Made by a program: the position numbers and the translations under genes. A DNA stretch of 64,000 bases from Malaya genurostris (lineage: Eukaryota > Arthropoda > Insecta > Diptera > Culicidae). The notes beneath the pieces are model-generated. The model searched no databases. It saw only the letters and a program-made list of their open reading frames with translations, and was not told the DNA's origin. The stretch covers positions 3,596,001 through 3,660,000 of the forward strand of contig NC_080570.1 in assembly GCF_030247185.1 (NCBI RefSeq), in the 5' to 3' direction. Positions 24,589-34,171 of the stretch are shown here, one piece after another. Each line of letters opens with the position of its first letter. Position 1 is the stretch's first letter.

Positions 24589-25086
24589 ATCAATCCGCAG
24601 CACTGCATTCCCACCCTGGTGGACAATGGTTTTTCGCTGTGGGAATCCCGTGCGATCATGGGTTATCTGGTGGAGAAGTACGGCAAGAACGATTCGCTCT
24701 ACCCGAAGGATCCGAAGAAGCGGGCCGTAGTCAACCAGCGGTTGTACTTCGATCACGGCACTCTGTACCAACGTTTTGGAGACTACTTCTACCCGCAGCT
24801 GTTTGCCAAGCAGGCTCCGGATGCGGAGAAGGAAAAGAAAATGCTGGAGGGGCTCGAATTTTTGGACAAGTTCCTGGAGGGTGCCAAGTACGTTGCGGGT
24901 GATTCTCTGACGATCGCCGATCTCAGTATCCTGGCTACCGTATCATCGTACGAGGCCGCCAAGGTTGATCTGAGCAAATATTCCAATGTGTCCAGTTGGT
25001 ACGAACGACTCAGAAAGGATGCTCCCGGTACGGAGATCAACAAGGCCGGCCTGGTGGAGTTTAAGAAATATTTCGAGAAAGCCTGA
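24589..25086 (+). CDS. GSTD1: GSTD1 alternative terminal exon A (165 residues)
   Basis: Acceptor gcttgcag|ATC, then INPQHCIPTLVDNG and WESRAI (glutathione-binding His50, Ile52, Glu64 and Ser65 in joined numbering). The helical domain follows, with VAGDSLTIADLSIL (N-capping box and Asp of the hydrophobic staple). It ends EFKKYFEKA. Joined to the 45-residue exon it gives 210 aa, a normal delta GST length. It has its own AATAAA at 25147-25152, so transcripts can end before exon B. The reading frame extends upstream to 24283, but that part is intron sequence without GST character. Confidence 0.95.
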   Translation: MNPQHCIPTLVDNGFSLWESRAIMGYLVEKYGKNDSLYPKDPKKRAVVNQRLYFDHGTLYQRFGDYFYPQLFAKQAPDAEKEKKMLEGLEFLDKFLEGAKYVAGDSLTIADLSILATVSSYEAAKVDLSKYSNVSSWYERLRKDAPGTEINKAGLVEFKKYFEKA

Positions 25087-25146
25087 AGTTACACTGTTGC
25101 TAACTACTAAAAGCTACGTTTGTTTATGCATGGTTTTCTTTTATCC

Positions 25147-25152
25147 AATAAA
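25147..25152 (+). terminator. Polyadenylation signal for GSTD1 exon A
   Basis: AATAAA 61 bases after the exon A stop codon, followed by a GT/T-rich stretch. It lies upstream of the acceptor of exon B, so using it excludes B and C. Confidence 0.75.
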
Positions 25153-25214
25153 CCTTTGAATTTTTGTTGTGTTGAAAATGTTGAACGTCATGTTTTTTTT
25201 GTCTGCTTTTCAAG

Positions 25215-25730
25215 ATCAATCCGCAGCACTGCATACCTACTGTGGTAGATAATGGCTTCCCGCTGTGGGAATCCCGGGCGATCATGATCTATCTGGTCGA
25301 AAAGTACGGGAAAAATGATCAGCTCTATCCGAAAGATCCCCAGAAGCGTGCGTTGGTCAATCAGCGTTTGTACTTTGATATGGGAACACTTTACCAGCGC
25401 TTCGGGGATTACTATTATCCGCAAATTTTCGAGGGAGCCTCGGCAAACCCCGAGAACTACAAGAAGATCGGTGAAGCGCTACAATTTTTGAACACGTTTC
25501 TCGAAGGTCAACAATTTGTGGCCGCTGGTGATGCTCCTAGTCTAGCGGATATCAGTGTTCTTGCTTCGTTGGCGACGTTTGAGGTGGCGGGTTACGATTT
25601 TTCAGCTTTCAAAAATGTCAAGGATTGGTACGACAGAATTCAGAAGGTTGTCATTGGTGCTGACACTAACCGTTCGTGGGCGGAAGACGCCCGGCCTCTG
25701 TTCGATAAAGTACCAAAACCGGCAGCTTGA
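25215..25730 (+). CDS. GSTD1: GSTD1 alternative terminal exon B (171 residues)
   Basis: Begins INPQHCIPTVVDNG with WESRAIM and a delta GST helical domain, giving a 216-aa product with the shared exon. Compared with A and C, the staple region is changed (FVAAGDAPSLADIS with an added residue) and the C-terminus is divergent and charged (WAEDARPLFDKVPKPAA). Its acceptor is cttttcaag, an AAG that is normally weaker than the CAG of A and C. This may lower its use. AATAAA lies at 25748-25753. All glutathione-site residues are present, so the enzyme should be active. Confidence 0.93.
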   Translation: MNPQHCIPTVVDNGFPLWESRAIMIYLVEKYGKNDQLYPKDPQKRALVNQRLYFDMGTLYQRFGDYYYPQIFEGASANPENYKKIGEALQFLNTFLEGQQFVAAGDAPSLADISVLASLATFEVAGYDFSAFKNVKDWYDRIQKVVIGADTNRSWAEDARPLFDKVPKPAA

Positions 25731-25747
25731 TAAAGCCGTTCCGGTTT

Positions 25748-25753
25748 AATAAA
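25748..25753 (+). terminator. Polyadenylation signal for GSTD1 exon B
   Basis: AATAAA 18 bases past the stop codon of exon B, in 'tttaataaatat'. Its close position predicts a very short 3' UTR for this isoform. Confidence 0.7.
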
Positions 25754-25890
25754 TATCACTTTCAAGTAGTAAATCATAAAATTAATTCTTTTTTTTTCGC
25801 TTGAAAGAACAACCACAAACTGAGTCACGATCATGGTCAAGGTTTCCCGCTTCCAACAGTTAGTTTTTTTTAACACGGTTTTCTCCACAG

Positions 25891-26391
25891 CTCAATCCTC
25901 AGCACTGCATCCCGACGCTGGTGGACAATGGATTCGCCCTGTGGGAGTCCCGTGCCATCCAGGCCTATCTGGTCGAAAAGTACGGCAAGGATGACAGTCT
26001 GTACCCGAAGGACCCCCAGAAGCGGGCCGTCGTCAACCAGCGGCTGTACTTCGACATGGGAACGTTTTACCAGCGTTTCGGAGACTTCTGGTACCCGCAG
26101 ATTTTCGCCAAGCAACCGGCCGACGAGGAGAAACGGAAGAAGATGGAGGAAGCGGTCGGCTTTCTGAACACTTTCCTCGAGGGCCAACAGTATGCGGCCG
26201 GTGACGAGTTGACCATTGCGGATCTGAGCCTGGCGGCATCGGCGGCCACCTACGAGGTGGCTGGGTTCGATTTTTCCAAGTACCCGAACGTGCAGATCTG
26301 GTTGGACCGCTGCAAGAAGAATGCTCCGGGTTACGCACTAAACCAGGCCGGTGCCGACGAATTCAAGGCCAAGTTCCTGTCGGGAGCTTAG
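25891..26391 (+). CDS. GSTD1: GSTD1 alternative terminal exon C (166 residues)
   Basis: Strong acceptor ttctccacag|CTC, then LNPQHCIPTLVDNG, WESRAIQAYLVEKYGKDDSL, and the helical domain with YAAGDELTIADLSLAA. It ends EFKAKFLSGA. Joined to the shared exon it gives 211 aa. It has the highest GC and most biased codon use of the three, which may indicate the most highly expressed isoform. No canonical AATAAA was found soon after its stop. Confidence 0.95.
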   Translation, partial: LNPQHCIPTLVDNGFALWESRAIQAYLVEKYGKDDSLYPKDPQKRAVVNQRLYFDMGTFYQRFGDFWYPQIFAKQPADEEKRKKMEEAVGFLNTFLEGQQYAAGDELTIADLSLAASAATYEVAGFDFSKYPNVQIWLDRCKKNAPGYALNQAGADEFKAKFLSGA

Positions 26392-27435
26392 GTTTTGTTG
26401 TTGCTTGTTTTTTTTAACTATTTTAATGTGTGCTATGAGTATCACTGAAGGAGCAGAAATCTCTGATTGAAGACGAACTGCACGGTTGTTAGTATCTCAA
26501 CTTGAAAGAAATTCCTTGGTCGATGCTATAGAAGTATGAAATTTCTACGAAGATGAATTGCTGAAAGCATTCTGCAACAAGGTGTGGGTTTTTACTGAAT
26601 AAGCGGTTGTTTTACGATGCCAGTTTCTCACAGGAAGCAGTCGACGATGCAAGAATGAAATAACTTCAGTATACTTTAAAAGTACTGCAACGCAAGGAGA
26701 AACAGGTTTGTTGGCTGCGATCCAGAAAAATATAAGTTATTGACTGGCTGTAGGTTGATATGCAGACAAAGTGAATTGTGATTGTGGAAGTTTGTCTAGA
26801 CTTGTTGGGGGTTTGAAAACGCTATGGATTTTGAACACGGGTTTGGCGACATCTGTTTCCTGTACACCCAAATCTCCATTTAGGAACTAAAGTGAGATAT
26901 TGTCGGAACTGATTCGATGAGTAGATGCCGGAAAACAACCCTTCTGGTTAATCGATTTACTTTGAAAATCATTACAATGCATATTCTCGTAATTAATTTA
27001 ACTTAGTAAATTCCAAATAATGTTCAGGATATTTTTTCTTGAACACGAAGTAGTAAGTATAGCAGGAAAACACGTGGTCCTACGTCAAAAGCAGGTTTTG
27101 TTGGAGATTTCAATGTTTGTTTTTAGTTATCAAGTTATTTATTTATTAACAACACTTTATCACGCCGATGACATTGGTGTCAAAAGGTTTCAATAGTTTT
27201 ATCATATCTGGCTTGTGAACGTGATATTTGGGTTTTTGAAATGTGGATTTATGCGAATTATCCACTCCGTTGAATTTCGCAGTGTCAATTTTCCATAAAA
27301 TTGTTTCCCAAAAGTGGGTATGCTTCAAACAACAAGCCTCATGCTTTTGGAGAATTTTCTTAAAAAGTTGTATATTTTGGATGTGAACATATTGAATTGA
27401 AGTAAAAAATTCTAAATGTTAGAAGGGAATAGATC
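26392..27435. other. Intergenic after GSTD1
   Basis: Contains the 3' UTR of exon C transcripts. No other gene or clear repeat was recognised. Confidence 0.4.
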
Positions 27436-27522
27436 ATTTTTTTTTGTTTCGATTATAGAGGTTTTAACTTCACGGTCTTTCGGCGCTTCGGGTCAGAAAA
27501 GATTTCTTCATGTCAAAGAGTT
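27436..27522 (-). repeat. SINE-like copy, interrupted
   Basis: Matches the 19.3-kb copy over 'tttgtttcgattatagaggt' and the 'cttcgggtcagaaaa' block. It appears cut by the hAT MITE at 27531. Confidence 0.6.
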
Positions 27523-27530
27523 CCGTAGAT

Positions 27531-28170
27531 CAGTGGCGTCTCGTTCTCATGTGCACCTCGTGCACTGCACAACCGGTCAAATTGAAGGAAATTACTGCAT
27601 TCCCATCCGCATTCAATTATGTTTTAGATTCTCTATTTATTCGGTGAAATCTGCTCGCGATTTTTATCCGCAGCACAATATGCACACATTCTTTCTGAAT
27701 TCGGGTACTTTGACTTGTGCACCGAAGCTGCGTGTATTTACACAGATTTCATATACATCCAACTGAAAATTAGTATCTTGTGTCGCAGCGTTAGTATCTT
27801 TTCCTTGCACATAAGTCACTGCACAGAAGAAAAGGAATCACTCAGCTCAGCTCTGAGATTTGTTGTTCTCTCTGCCACTTTTGGCTTATACTTATGGCAG
27901 TTGAAAACAAATTGCTGTCTCTGTTGCAACGTCGCAGCGGTTTTATTGATGAAGTTATTGACAGATTTGCAGAGAACCGAATTCTCCTTATGTATCGATG
28001 TTACGAAATAAGTTATCATCCAAAAGTATATAGTTATTTCATTGTCTTGAAAAATACAAGCGAATATCCTTTTCTCAATCTTTCGTTTTCAATTACAACG
28101 AACTGTTATATCTGATATTATACCACAAAATCAGTGCACAACCCGTGAATTTTGTCACGAGACGCCACTG
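27531..28170. mobile_element. 640-bp hAT-type MITE with exact 8-bp duplication
   Basis: The ends CAGTGGCGTCTCGT (left) and its complement ACGAGACGCCACTG (right) form terminal inverted repeats. CCGTAGAT is repeated exactly at 27523-27530 and 28171-28178. An 8-bp duplication with CAGTGG-type ends is characteristic of the hAT superfamily. It contains no transposase gene, so it is nonautonomous. Confidence 0.85.
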
Positions 28171-28469
28171 CCGTAGATTGCTCATCACTTTTGTCCAGAT
28201 TCGAATTCCGGTCCCAGAGTAAATGAACAGAGTAATGAATGTAAATATCATCAATTTCAAGAGAGTATTTTCGTAAATCACGATGTTAAAAGCAAATTTT
28301 GTTTTTTAGGGTTTGCTCTCGGAAAAATCTGGGCATCCCTAAATAAGTATAATCACTGAAAATACTTCATCAACGCGTGAAATATTTCGCAGACTGATAA
28401 ACGTATGTCTGTTCATTGTGTAAAATTAAACAGAAGAAAACAGAACAAAAACGGATCTCATAAATCATC

Positions 28470-29120
28470 AGAAGGACGTGACGGTAAAGCAAATATTGCA
28501 GAAGAAACCAGATTTTTCGGAACGTACCGTAGCTAGAAAAATAAAAATGTCTCCATTGCACCGGCATCGCGAATATTTGATGGAGTTTTTCTGCGTGATA
28601 ATGGACGATAAAACTTATGTGCTGGAAGACTCTAAGCAGCTTCCCGTAATGTCTTTTCATACTGCCATGTAACGGAACGGTGTAGAGAAGCATTTCTGGA
28701 CGAATAAAAAACCCTGCATCAACCCCAAAAAATATATGGTATGGCCGGAAGTATGCATCTGTGGTCGAGCAAGGCAAAAGCTCCATCACAAACCTGGAAC
28801 TATACCGTGGAGAATGTTTAAAGAAGCGATTGTTACCATTACTACGCAGCCATGTAGCCCCATCGCTAATTTGGCGTGATTTTGCTTCTAGTCACAATGC
28901 CAAAGATGCTTTAGAATGGTATAAAGCGAATGGAGTCCAGTGTTGTACCGAAAAAGGCGCGTATTGGATTCTCGTGAAGAGAGAACTCTCTCATTATAAA
29001 CTACAAGCTACAACTATAGAGAAATTTAGAAAATCTTTGACAAAAGAAGTTAAATCGGTTTCAGAAAATGGCTGCCCTAATGGCCCTAATGACTGGAATG
29101 AACTTAGTTTGTTTTAGCTT
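28470..29120 (+). pseudogene. Decayed Tc1/mariner (ITmD37E-like) transposase fragment
   Basis: Plus-strand pieces include the first catalytic Asp region (FFCVIMDDKTYVLEDSKQLP) and LASCH-like text rewritten as DFASSHNAKDALEWYKANGV. GAYWILVKREL follows directly. The stretch that should sit before it, with the catalytic Glu (PIEKYW type), is deleted. There is an internal stop near 28670 and a frameshift after. It is nonfunctional and related to the fragment at 38.6-38.9 kb. Confidence 0.75.
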
Positions 29121-29721
29121 AATGCACACTTAAATGAATAAAAAGTACATCGTGGATTGAACTAACAGTACACTTGTTTTATTTCAAATTTTATTTAACA
29201 ATCTTCAAAATGGAACTCACACGAATTTTCCCGAACTTATATTCGAAAGAAAAGGTTAAAAACTCCAAAGCAGAATTGACATAGATTTTTTATAGATAAA
29301 TAGGCCGATTTTCTCTGTCATACAATCATATCTAAATCCCTTTTCACGCTCACAGCAAAACAATCCACAAGACACCAATGCGATAGGTTTTGGGATCATC
29401 TGCATTCATAACTTTAAATGATTTAAGCGACCATTCACTGCATAGATCATTCATAAATAGCACGAACAGGAGTGGTCGCAGAAGGCTTCCTTACTCTGAT
29501 TCGTAAAGAACGCCAAAAATCTTCGAAATGTTCCTCAAAACTATGCGATTTGTAGATCGTATTAGTTAATAACTGCCATGCAAGCTAACTTTTTATATAT
29601 GTTTTATTTCGGTATAAATTGGTCGTTTTCGTGTCAAGGTATTTCAAAGAATAAATTTTCAAAAATGCTGAGATATAGCGAAAACCATATCCAGCGATAC
29701 GTATCATTGATATGTGAATAA
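29121..29721. other. Intergenic, no gene seen
   Basis: AT-rich with no recognised feature. Confidence 0.35.
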
Positions 29722-30240
29722 AGGGTGTAGCCGGGTTTGCATATAAGAACTGCTCCCAAACAGAAAAAAACTGATATACGCCGTTCGAAAGGGTTTATAT
29801 TGGAGATGATTTTCCCAAAATTTTAACCCTTTAACTGCCATATTGGTGGATTTGGGGTGGCTCTTCTGGTTTTAATTTTATTCAAATTTTTCAAAAACCT
29901 CTTTAGCAAAAAAAAATTGAAAAAATCAGAAATATATTAGGAATTAGGGGAAACCTTTGTAATTTTTTTCAAAATTTTTCAAAATGTATTTCATGCGAAA
30001 AAAATGTTCAAAATTTTCTTTTTCGCTTTGTTTCGAATTTTCCTTGCTTTTGCGCTTGGTATATGGGAATACATTTTTCTGCAAAAGAACTATAATTTAT
30101 TTGTCCTTTAGAATGTTTACTAAATATAGTTATTGTTTGATTTGAATAAAATAAATGTAAAATGACATCAGTTCATTAATAAAAACTTTAAACCGTATGT
30201 TAAATTTTTATTCTTCTTAAATTTAAATTTAAATTCTTTC

Positions 30241-30993
30241 TTAAGGTAGCGCTTCGCCGTGGTCACGGGAGTTCGCTGCCTATCCCGGGGTTTCATGCAC
30301 TTTACCCAAAATTGTGAGAAAACGGGGAAGAAAACGGAAATTCCAAGAACATACGATTCAAGATAAAAAATTTTTCTATCGATTCGTATATAAATTGTGC
30401 CTGATAAACGTTTTTATCGAAAGATTTCGTGCGAGTTATAAAAATAAATGAGTTTTTCCTTATTTTTTCGCACGCACACAATGTCCACGCATGCATTGGG
30501 GTGTGCAAAATGTCACATGCGGTAGACGCCAACAACATTTCTTTTGTTTTCGTTGTTTGTTCTCTCTGCGTAAACGTTGAATATAGATGAGTAGAAAATG
30601 TAAGTAAGTGTTACTACTTTGTAAAATAATGTCTATTCATGTTTCAGGTGAACCAGAAATCAGTAATGATTTTCATCGCTACTAGCTTTGACGCTTTGTT
30701 GAAAACGTAGCACATCCCTACATATGCGAGTTGTTTATAGCGAGAAAAGGAAAAAAGAAAACAAAATGTTTAACAAAACTCGCACGAAATCTCGCGAAAG
30801 AAAAGCTTTCTAACTAATATTTTTCACCAAATGCATAGTAAAATCATTTACCTACAATCGTATGTTTTTGATTGTTCGTGAATCGGCTTAGTATTGAAGA
30901 AATTTGCAATTTAGGGTGAAATTTCGGCGACAAAGCAAGAGGAAGCAGTGAGTTGTCTCGCTTCGACCTGACCACGGCGAAGCGCTACCTTAA
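30241..30993. mobile_element. Nested 0.75-kb element with TTAA ends
   Basis: TTAA at 30241-30244 is followed by GGTAGCGCTTCGCCGTGG, and the mirror image ends at TTAA 30990-30993. The inverted repeat is about 25 bp counting TTAA. TTAA duplication is the piggyBac hallmark. The end bases are not the usual piggyBac CCY, so class assignment is uncertain. It lies within the fold-back element. Confidence 0.65.
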
Positions 30994-31025
30994 GCCCTGA
31001 ACTCAAGTTGTAGATGGAAACACAT

Positions 31026-31078
31026 GGTATTTAGTTCTAAGGACATGTGATATATGATTTTAGAACTAAATACCATGC
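31026..31078. repeat. Short hairpin within the fold-back element
   Basis: 'catggtatttagttctaa' near 31024-31041 and 'ttagaactaaataccatg' at about 31061-31078 are exact complements around a 20-base loop. Confidence 0.7.
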
Positions 31079-31559
31079 GTCTCCATCGGATGATGACAAT
31101 TTAATGGGGACGCATGGTTTTCCGAATGATTTATTTTTTTAAAGTCTGATGTTATACCCGTCCACATTTTTTTAAATTTCAAAAAATACAGCGTAATGTA
31201 CTCCTAAATGATTTATTTTTGATGTAAAATCTAGAGTGGTACCAAAATTGTAAGTGCAATTTAAAAAAATCGAAAATTTTTAACTTTTTTTTTACATGAA
31301 ATACATTTTGAAAAATTCCCATAATTCCTAAAATATTGCTGATTTTTTCAATTTTTTTTTTCGAACGAGGTTTTTGAAAAATTAAAATAAAAATGAAAAT
31401 CAGAAGAACCACCATAACTCCACCAATATGGCAGTTGAAGGGTTAAAATTTTGGGAAAATCATCGCCCATATAAGCCCTTTCAAACAGCGTATATCAATT
31501 TTTTTCTATTTAGGGGCAGTTTTTATATGAAAACCCGGCTACACCCTTTTCTATACTTT

Positions 31560-32420
31560 CAGTTAAATTTGTGGCGTAATATTCCGTGTTTTGCATCCTC
31601 ATTTTAAATTGAGACTTGAAATTTTATACTTTCCCTCATAATTCCGGAATTGAAATTCGTATTACCTTGTGAGGTCATGTCCGAGTAGATCAAGTGCCCT
31701 TCTCTTCATTTTTTTGCACATTTCACCCCATCAATCCGGAACTCGGAAGTCGGATTTGAAAGAAATTCAGTAGGAGGGAATGACGCCATAAAACCTTTCA
31801 TTTGAATCCTCTTATGCATGAATTTTTTCTGCCTATTTCAAGAAAATCGAGCACTAGTTTTTTGTTAATTTTAATTTAAGTTCTTAAAAATAGGTCCAGC
31901 GGTCACTGAGAACGAGAGATTCACTTTTGTGAATTTCATTGAAAATTTTGGATTCGTCACACTGAAACCGAAAATCGGATCTGGATAAAATTTGAATAAC
32001 CGGCTATGGGACTACAAGAACATTTATTTATAGCTTCTTTTATCGAAATCGGTTATGCGGTATGCGAGAAAATTGAGTGCACTTATTTCCATGTTTGGCT
32101 CATTTCACTCCGTTACTCTGGAACTGGAAGTCGGATCCAGATAAAATTCAATAGCAAGCTATGAGACCTTCTATTTGAATCCATGTTCTTGGAAATCTGC
32201 TTAGTGGTCTCTGTGAAAATCTATTGCAGAAAATTGAGAAAATACATATAATAATAAATTTTTTCCGAATCACATTTTTCTAGTCGAACCCGGAAAAAAA
32301 TCAATAGCAGGCTAAGGGGGCCTTTTATTCGAATATCAGTTAACAGCAATCGGTCCAGCCATCCCAGAGAAAATCGAATGCATATTTGCGTTACATAAAC
32401 TCATTGGAAATAGACGGGTA
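31560..32420 (+). repeat. Dispersed noncoding repeat, further copies
   Basis: Degenerate tandem blocks of the family at 3.6-5.3 kb, each with 'ggaagtcggat' followed by 'tctggataaaattc'-like text and an 'atttgaatcc' block. Three or four units are visible at 31.7, 31.97, 32.1 and 32.28 kb. Confidence 0.6.
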
Positions 32421-33100
32421 AGCAATTCCCAATATAATACTGTGTGAATTTAGAGTTAAATTGATTGTTGGCAAAATTTTAATGTCTATGTGAAAAAAAT
32501 TTCTATATGAGAAAATTCTTTATTTTTTTTGCTTAGTGTACAACTTCCCACCATCCGACAGTCATCGCACATGACCAAACAGAACCAAAAACAACTGCAT
32601 AAGATCATATCTCTCGCCGCCTACTGCGATTGAAGTAGTGATACTGTTTGTGGTCGTTCACAGGAGAGGCCCGTTCTTGCAATTTTACGAATCACGTTTT
32701 GACGCACTGATCCGTTCTAAATTTTGTTTTGCTATTTTGACACGCACCCATACCCATGAAATCGGTATCAATCCAAGTAGGCGCGTGTGTGTCAAATAAC
32801 TGGTCCCACTCGGTGGCATTAGCCACCATTACCTGCGCAGAGCATAGGCGAACAAAACAACACTTCGGTCGAATCTTGTACTCGACATATGTTTTGCAAC
32901 TTGTTTTTTTTTTGATTTGCCACCAACACATATGAGTTTTACTAATGATAATCTTTCGGTATTGTCGCGGTTTTTTTCTCTTCTATTTTTGTTATTTTCC
33001 TTGTACATATTTGATCGCACCAATTCACAGCACGAGAGTAGTGTGTACAAGAAAAACACTCTGGAGGCCACAATCGGCTCCAGCAAAGAACGGAGTAAAG
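32421..33100. other. Intergenic upstream of the intronless GST
   Basis: Mostly unique DNA. Frames in this stretch continuous with the GST ORF have no GST character and precede its natural start. Confidence 0.4.
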
Positions 33101-33112
33101 CTGCGCTCCGCT

Positions 33113-33118
33113 CAGTTA
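33113..33118 (+). promoter_or_regulatory. Candidate initiator of the intronless delta GST
   Basis: TCAGTT at 33113-33118 would put transcription about 84 bases before the ATG at 33199. No TATA box was found at the expected distance; 'gtaaag' lies about 20 bases upstream. Support is the motif alone. Confidence 0.3.
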
Positions 33119-33198
33119 ACTTTGGTACGACCATAACGAAACAGGTTACATTTGAACTGGTGGTGCTATTTTTATTGCTGCAACGGAACTGTGAAAAA

Positions 33199-33825
33199 AT
33201 GTTAAAACTCTACTATCTCCCGAGTTCGGCGCCTTCCCGAGCGGTTCAGATGACGGCGATGGCAGTCGGTGTGGAGCTGGAACTGAAAGAGCTAAATGTG
33301 ACAAAGGGCGAACCTCGCCGTCCGGACTATGACCGAATCAACCCACAGTACAGTATTCCCACGTTGAAGGACAAAGATCTGGTGTTATGGGAAAGCCGTG
33401 CGATTCAAATCTATCTTGTGGACCGCTATGGAGAGAATGACAACCTTTACCCTAAGGATCCTGCCAAACGAGCAAAGGTCAACGAGAGAATGTTCTTCGA
33501 TGCGTGCATTCTCTATCACCGTTTCGCGGAGTACTACCATGAGCAAGTTTTCGGTGGACTGGAAGGAGATCTCAAGAAACTGGGTGCGTTGGAGCATGCC
33601 ATGAGTATGCTGGACTTGTTTCTGGAGGGACAGCCTTACGTAACGGGGAATGTCATGACCATCGTCGATTTGAGCATTCTGGCGACGGTTGCTACGATGA
33701 AGGCGCTGGGGTTCGACCTGGAGCGTTATCACAATGTGCACGAGTGGTACAAACACATGAACAATGTCACTCCGGGAGCGCAGCTCAACGAGGAGGGGGC
33801 CAAAGCGTTCGGAACATTTAGCTAG
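33199..33825 (+). CDS. Delta-class glutathione S-transferase, intronless (208 aa)
   Basis: I start at the ATG at 33199 (aaaaATG context) because LYYLPSSAPSRAVQMTA is the normal GST N-terminus; the open frame extends farther upstream without GST features. Catalytic serine is Ser10 (LPSSAP) and glutathione-site motifs are INPQYSIPTLKD and WESRAI. The usual NPQH histidine is replaced by tyrosine (NPQY), an unusual change at the glutathione site. Helical domain has VTGNVMTIVDLSIL; the typical TIAD is TIVD. C-terminus EGAKAFGTFS is short. Anopheles also has an intronless delta GST, possibly the counterpart. Polyadenylation may use ATTAAA at 33856-33861. Confidence 0.92.
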   Translation: MLKLYYLPSSAPSRAVQMTAMAVGVELELKELNVTKGEPRRPDYDRINPQYSIPTLKDKDLVLWESRAIQIYLVDRYGENDNLYPKDPAKRAKVNERMFFDACILYHRFAEYYHEQVFGGLEGDLKKLGALEHAMSMLDLFLEGQPYVTGNVMTIVDLSILATVATMKALGFDLERYHNVHEWYKHMNNVTPGAQLNEEGAKAFGTFS

Positions 33826-33855
33826 CCGTGAAGTTTAGTTTCTTAATATTCTAAA

Positions 33856-33875
33856 ATTAAAAATGTGATTTTATT
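33856..33875. terminator. Facing polyadenylation signals of two convergent genes
   Basis: ATTAAA on the plus strand (33856-33861) follows the GST stop by 30 bases. AATAAA on the minus strand (33875..33870) is 297 bases past the cadherin stop. The two 3' ends would meet or overlap within about 60 bases. Confidence 0.5.
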
Positions 33876-34171
33876 TACAGTTTTTCTTTGTCACCGGTTT
33901 CGTCGATTGCACTTCGAAAGCACTCAATCACTAATCTCTCGCTCATAATCTCGCACTCACACAACCGCAATAGTTCTCTTACACATTAGATAACAGATAA
34001 TACTTTTTCTCTTTTTGTTTTAAATCGAAAATTGGCTTTCATGAACGGTGTTTTGTTTTTTTTTCAAAATTTTTGGTTCCTCCTATCGGCTATTCTGTAC
34101 AACTGGCTGTGGCGGGGGTGGCACCGATGGTGGCTCCCCCTGCTGCAGGGCGGGGGAGCGTTCCCGTCTCG

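Larger units (their letters stand above)
29722..31551. mobile_element. 1.8-kb fold-back element with long inverted arms
   Basis: The left arm (from 29722, 'aaagggtgtagccgggtttg') runs to about 30030 and the right arm (about 31240-31551) is its reverse complement at roughly 80% by eye. Shared blocks include 'aacccttTaactgccatatt' and 'gatgattttcccaaaatttt'. The arms flank a second element at 30241-30993. No ORF of note. Confidence 0.75.

Noticed and set aside
28370..28789. 139-aa minus-strand frame
   Set aside because: It is the antisense of the transposase fragment on the plus strand.
32917..33198. N-terminal extension of the intronless GST
   Set aside because: The GST N-terminus starts naturally at 33199 with a good start context; the extension has no family match.
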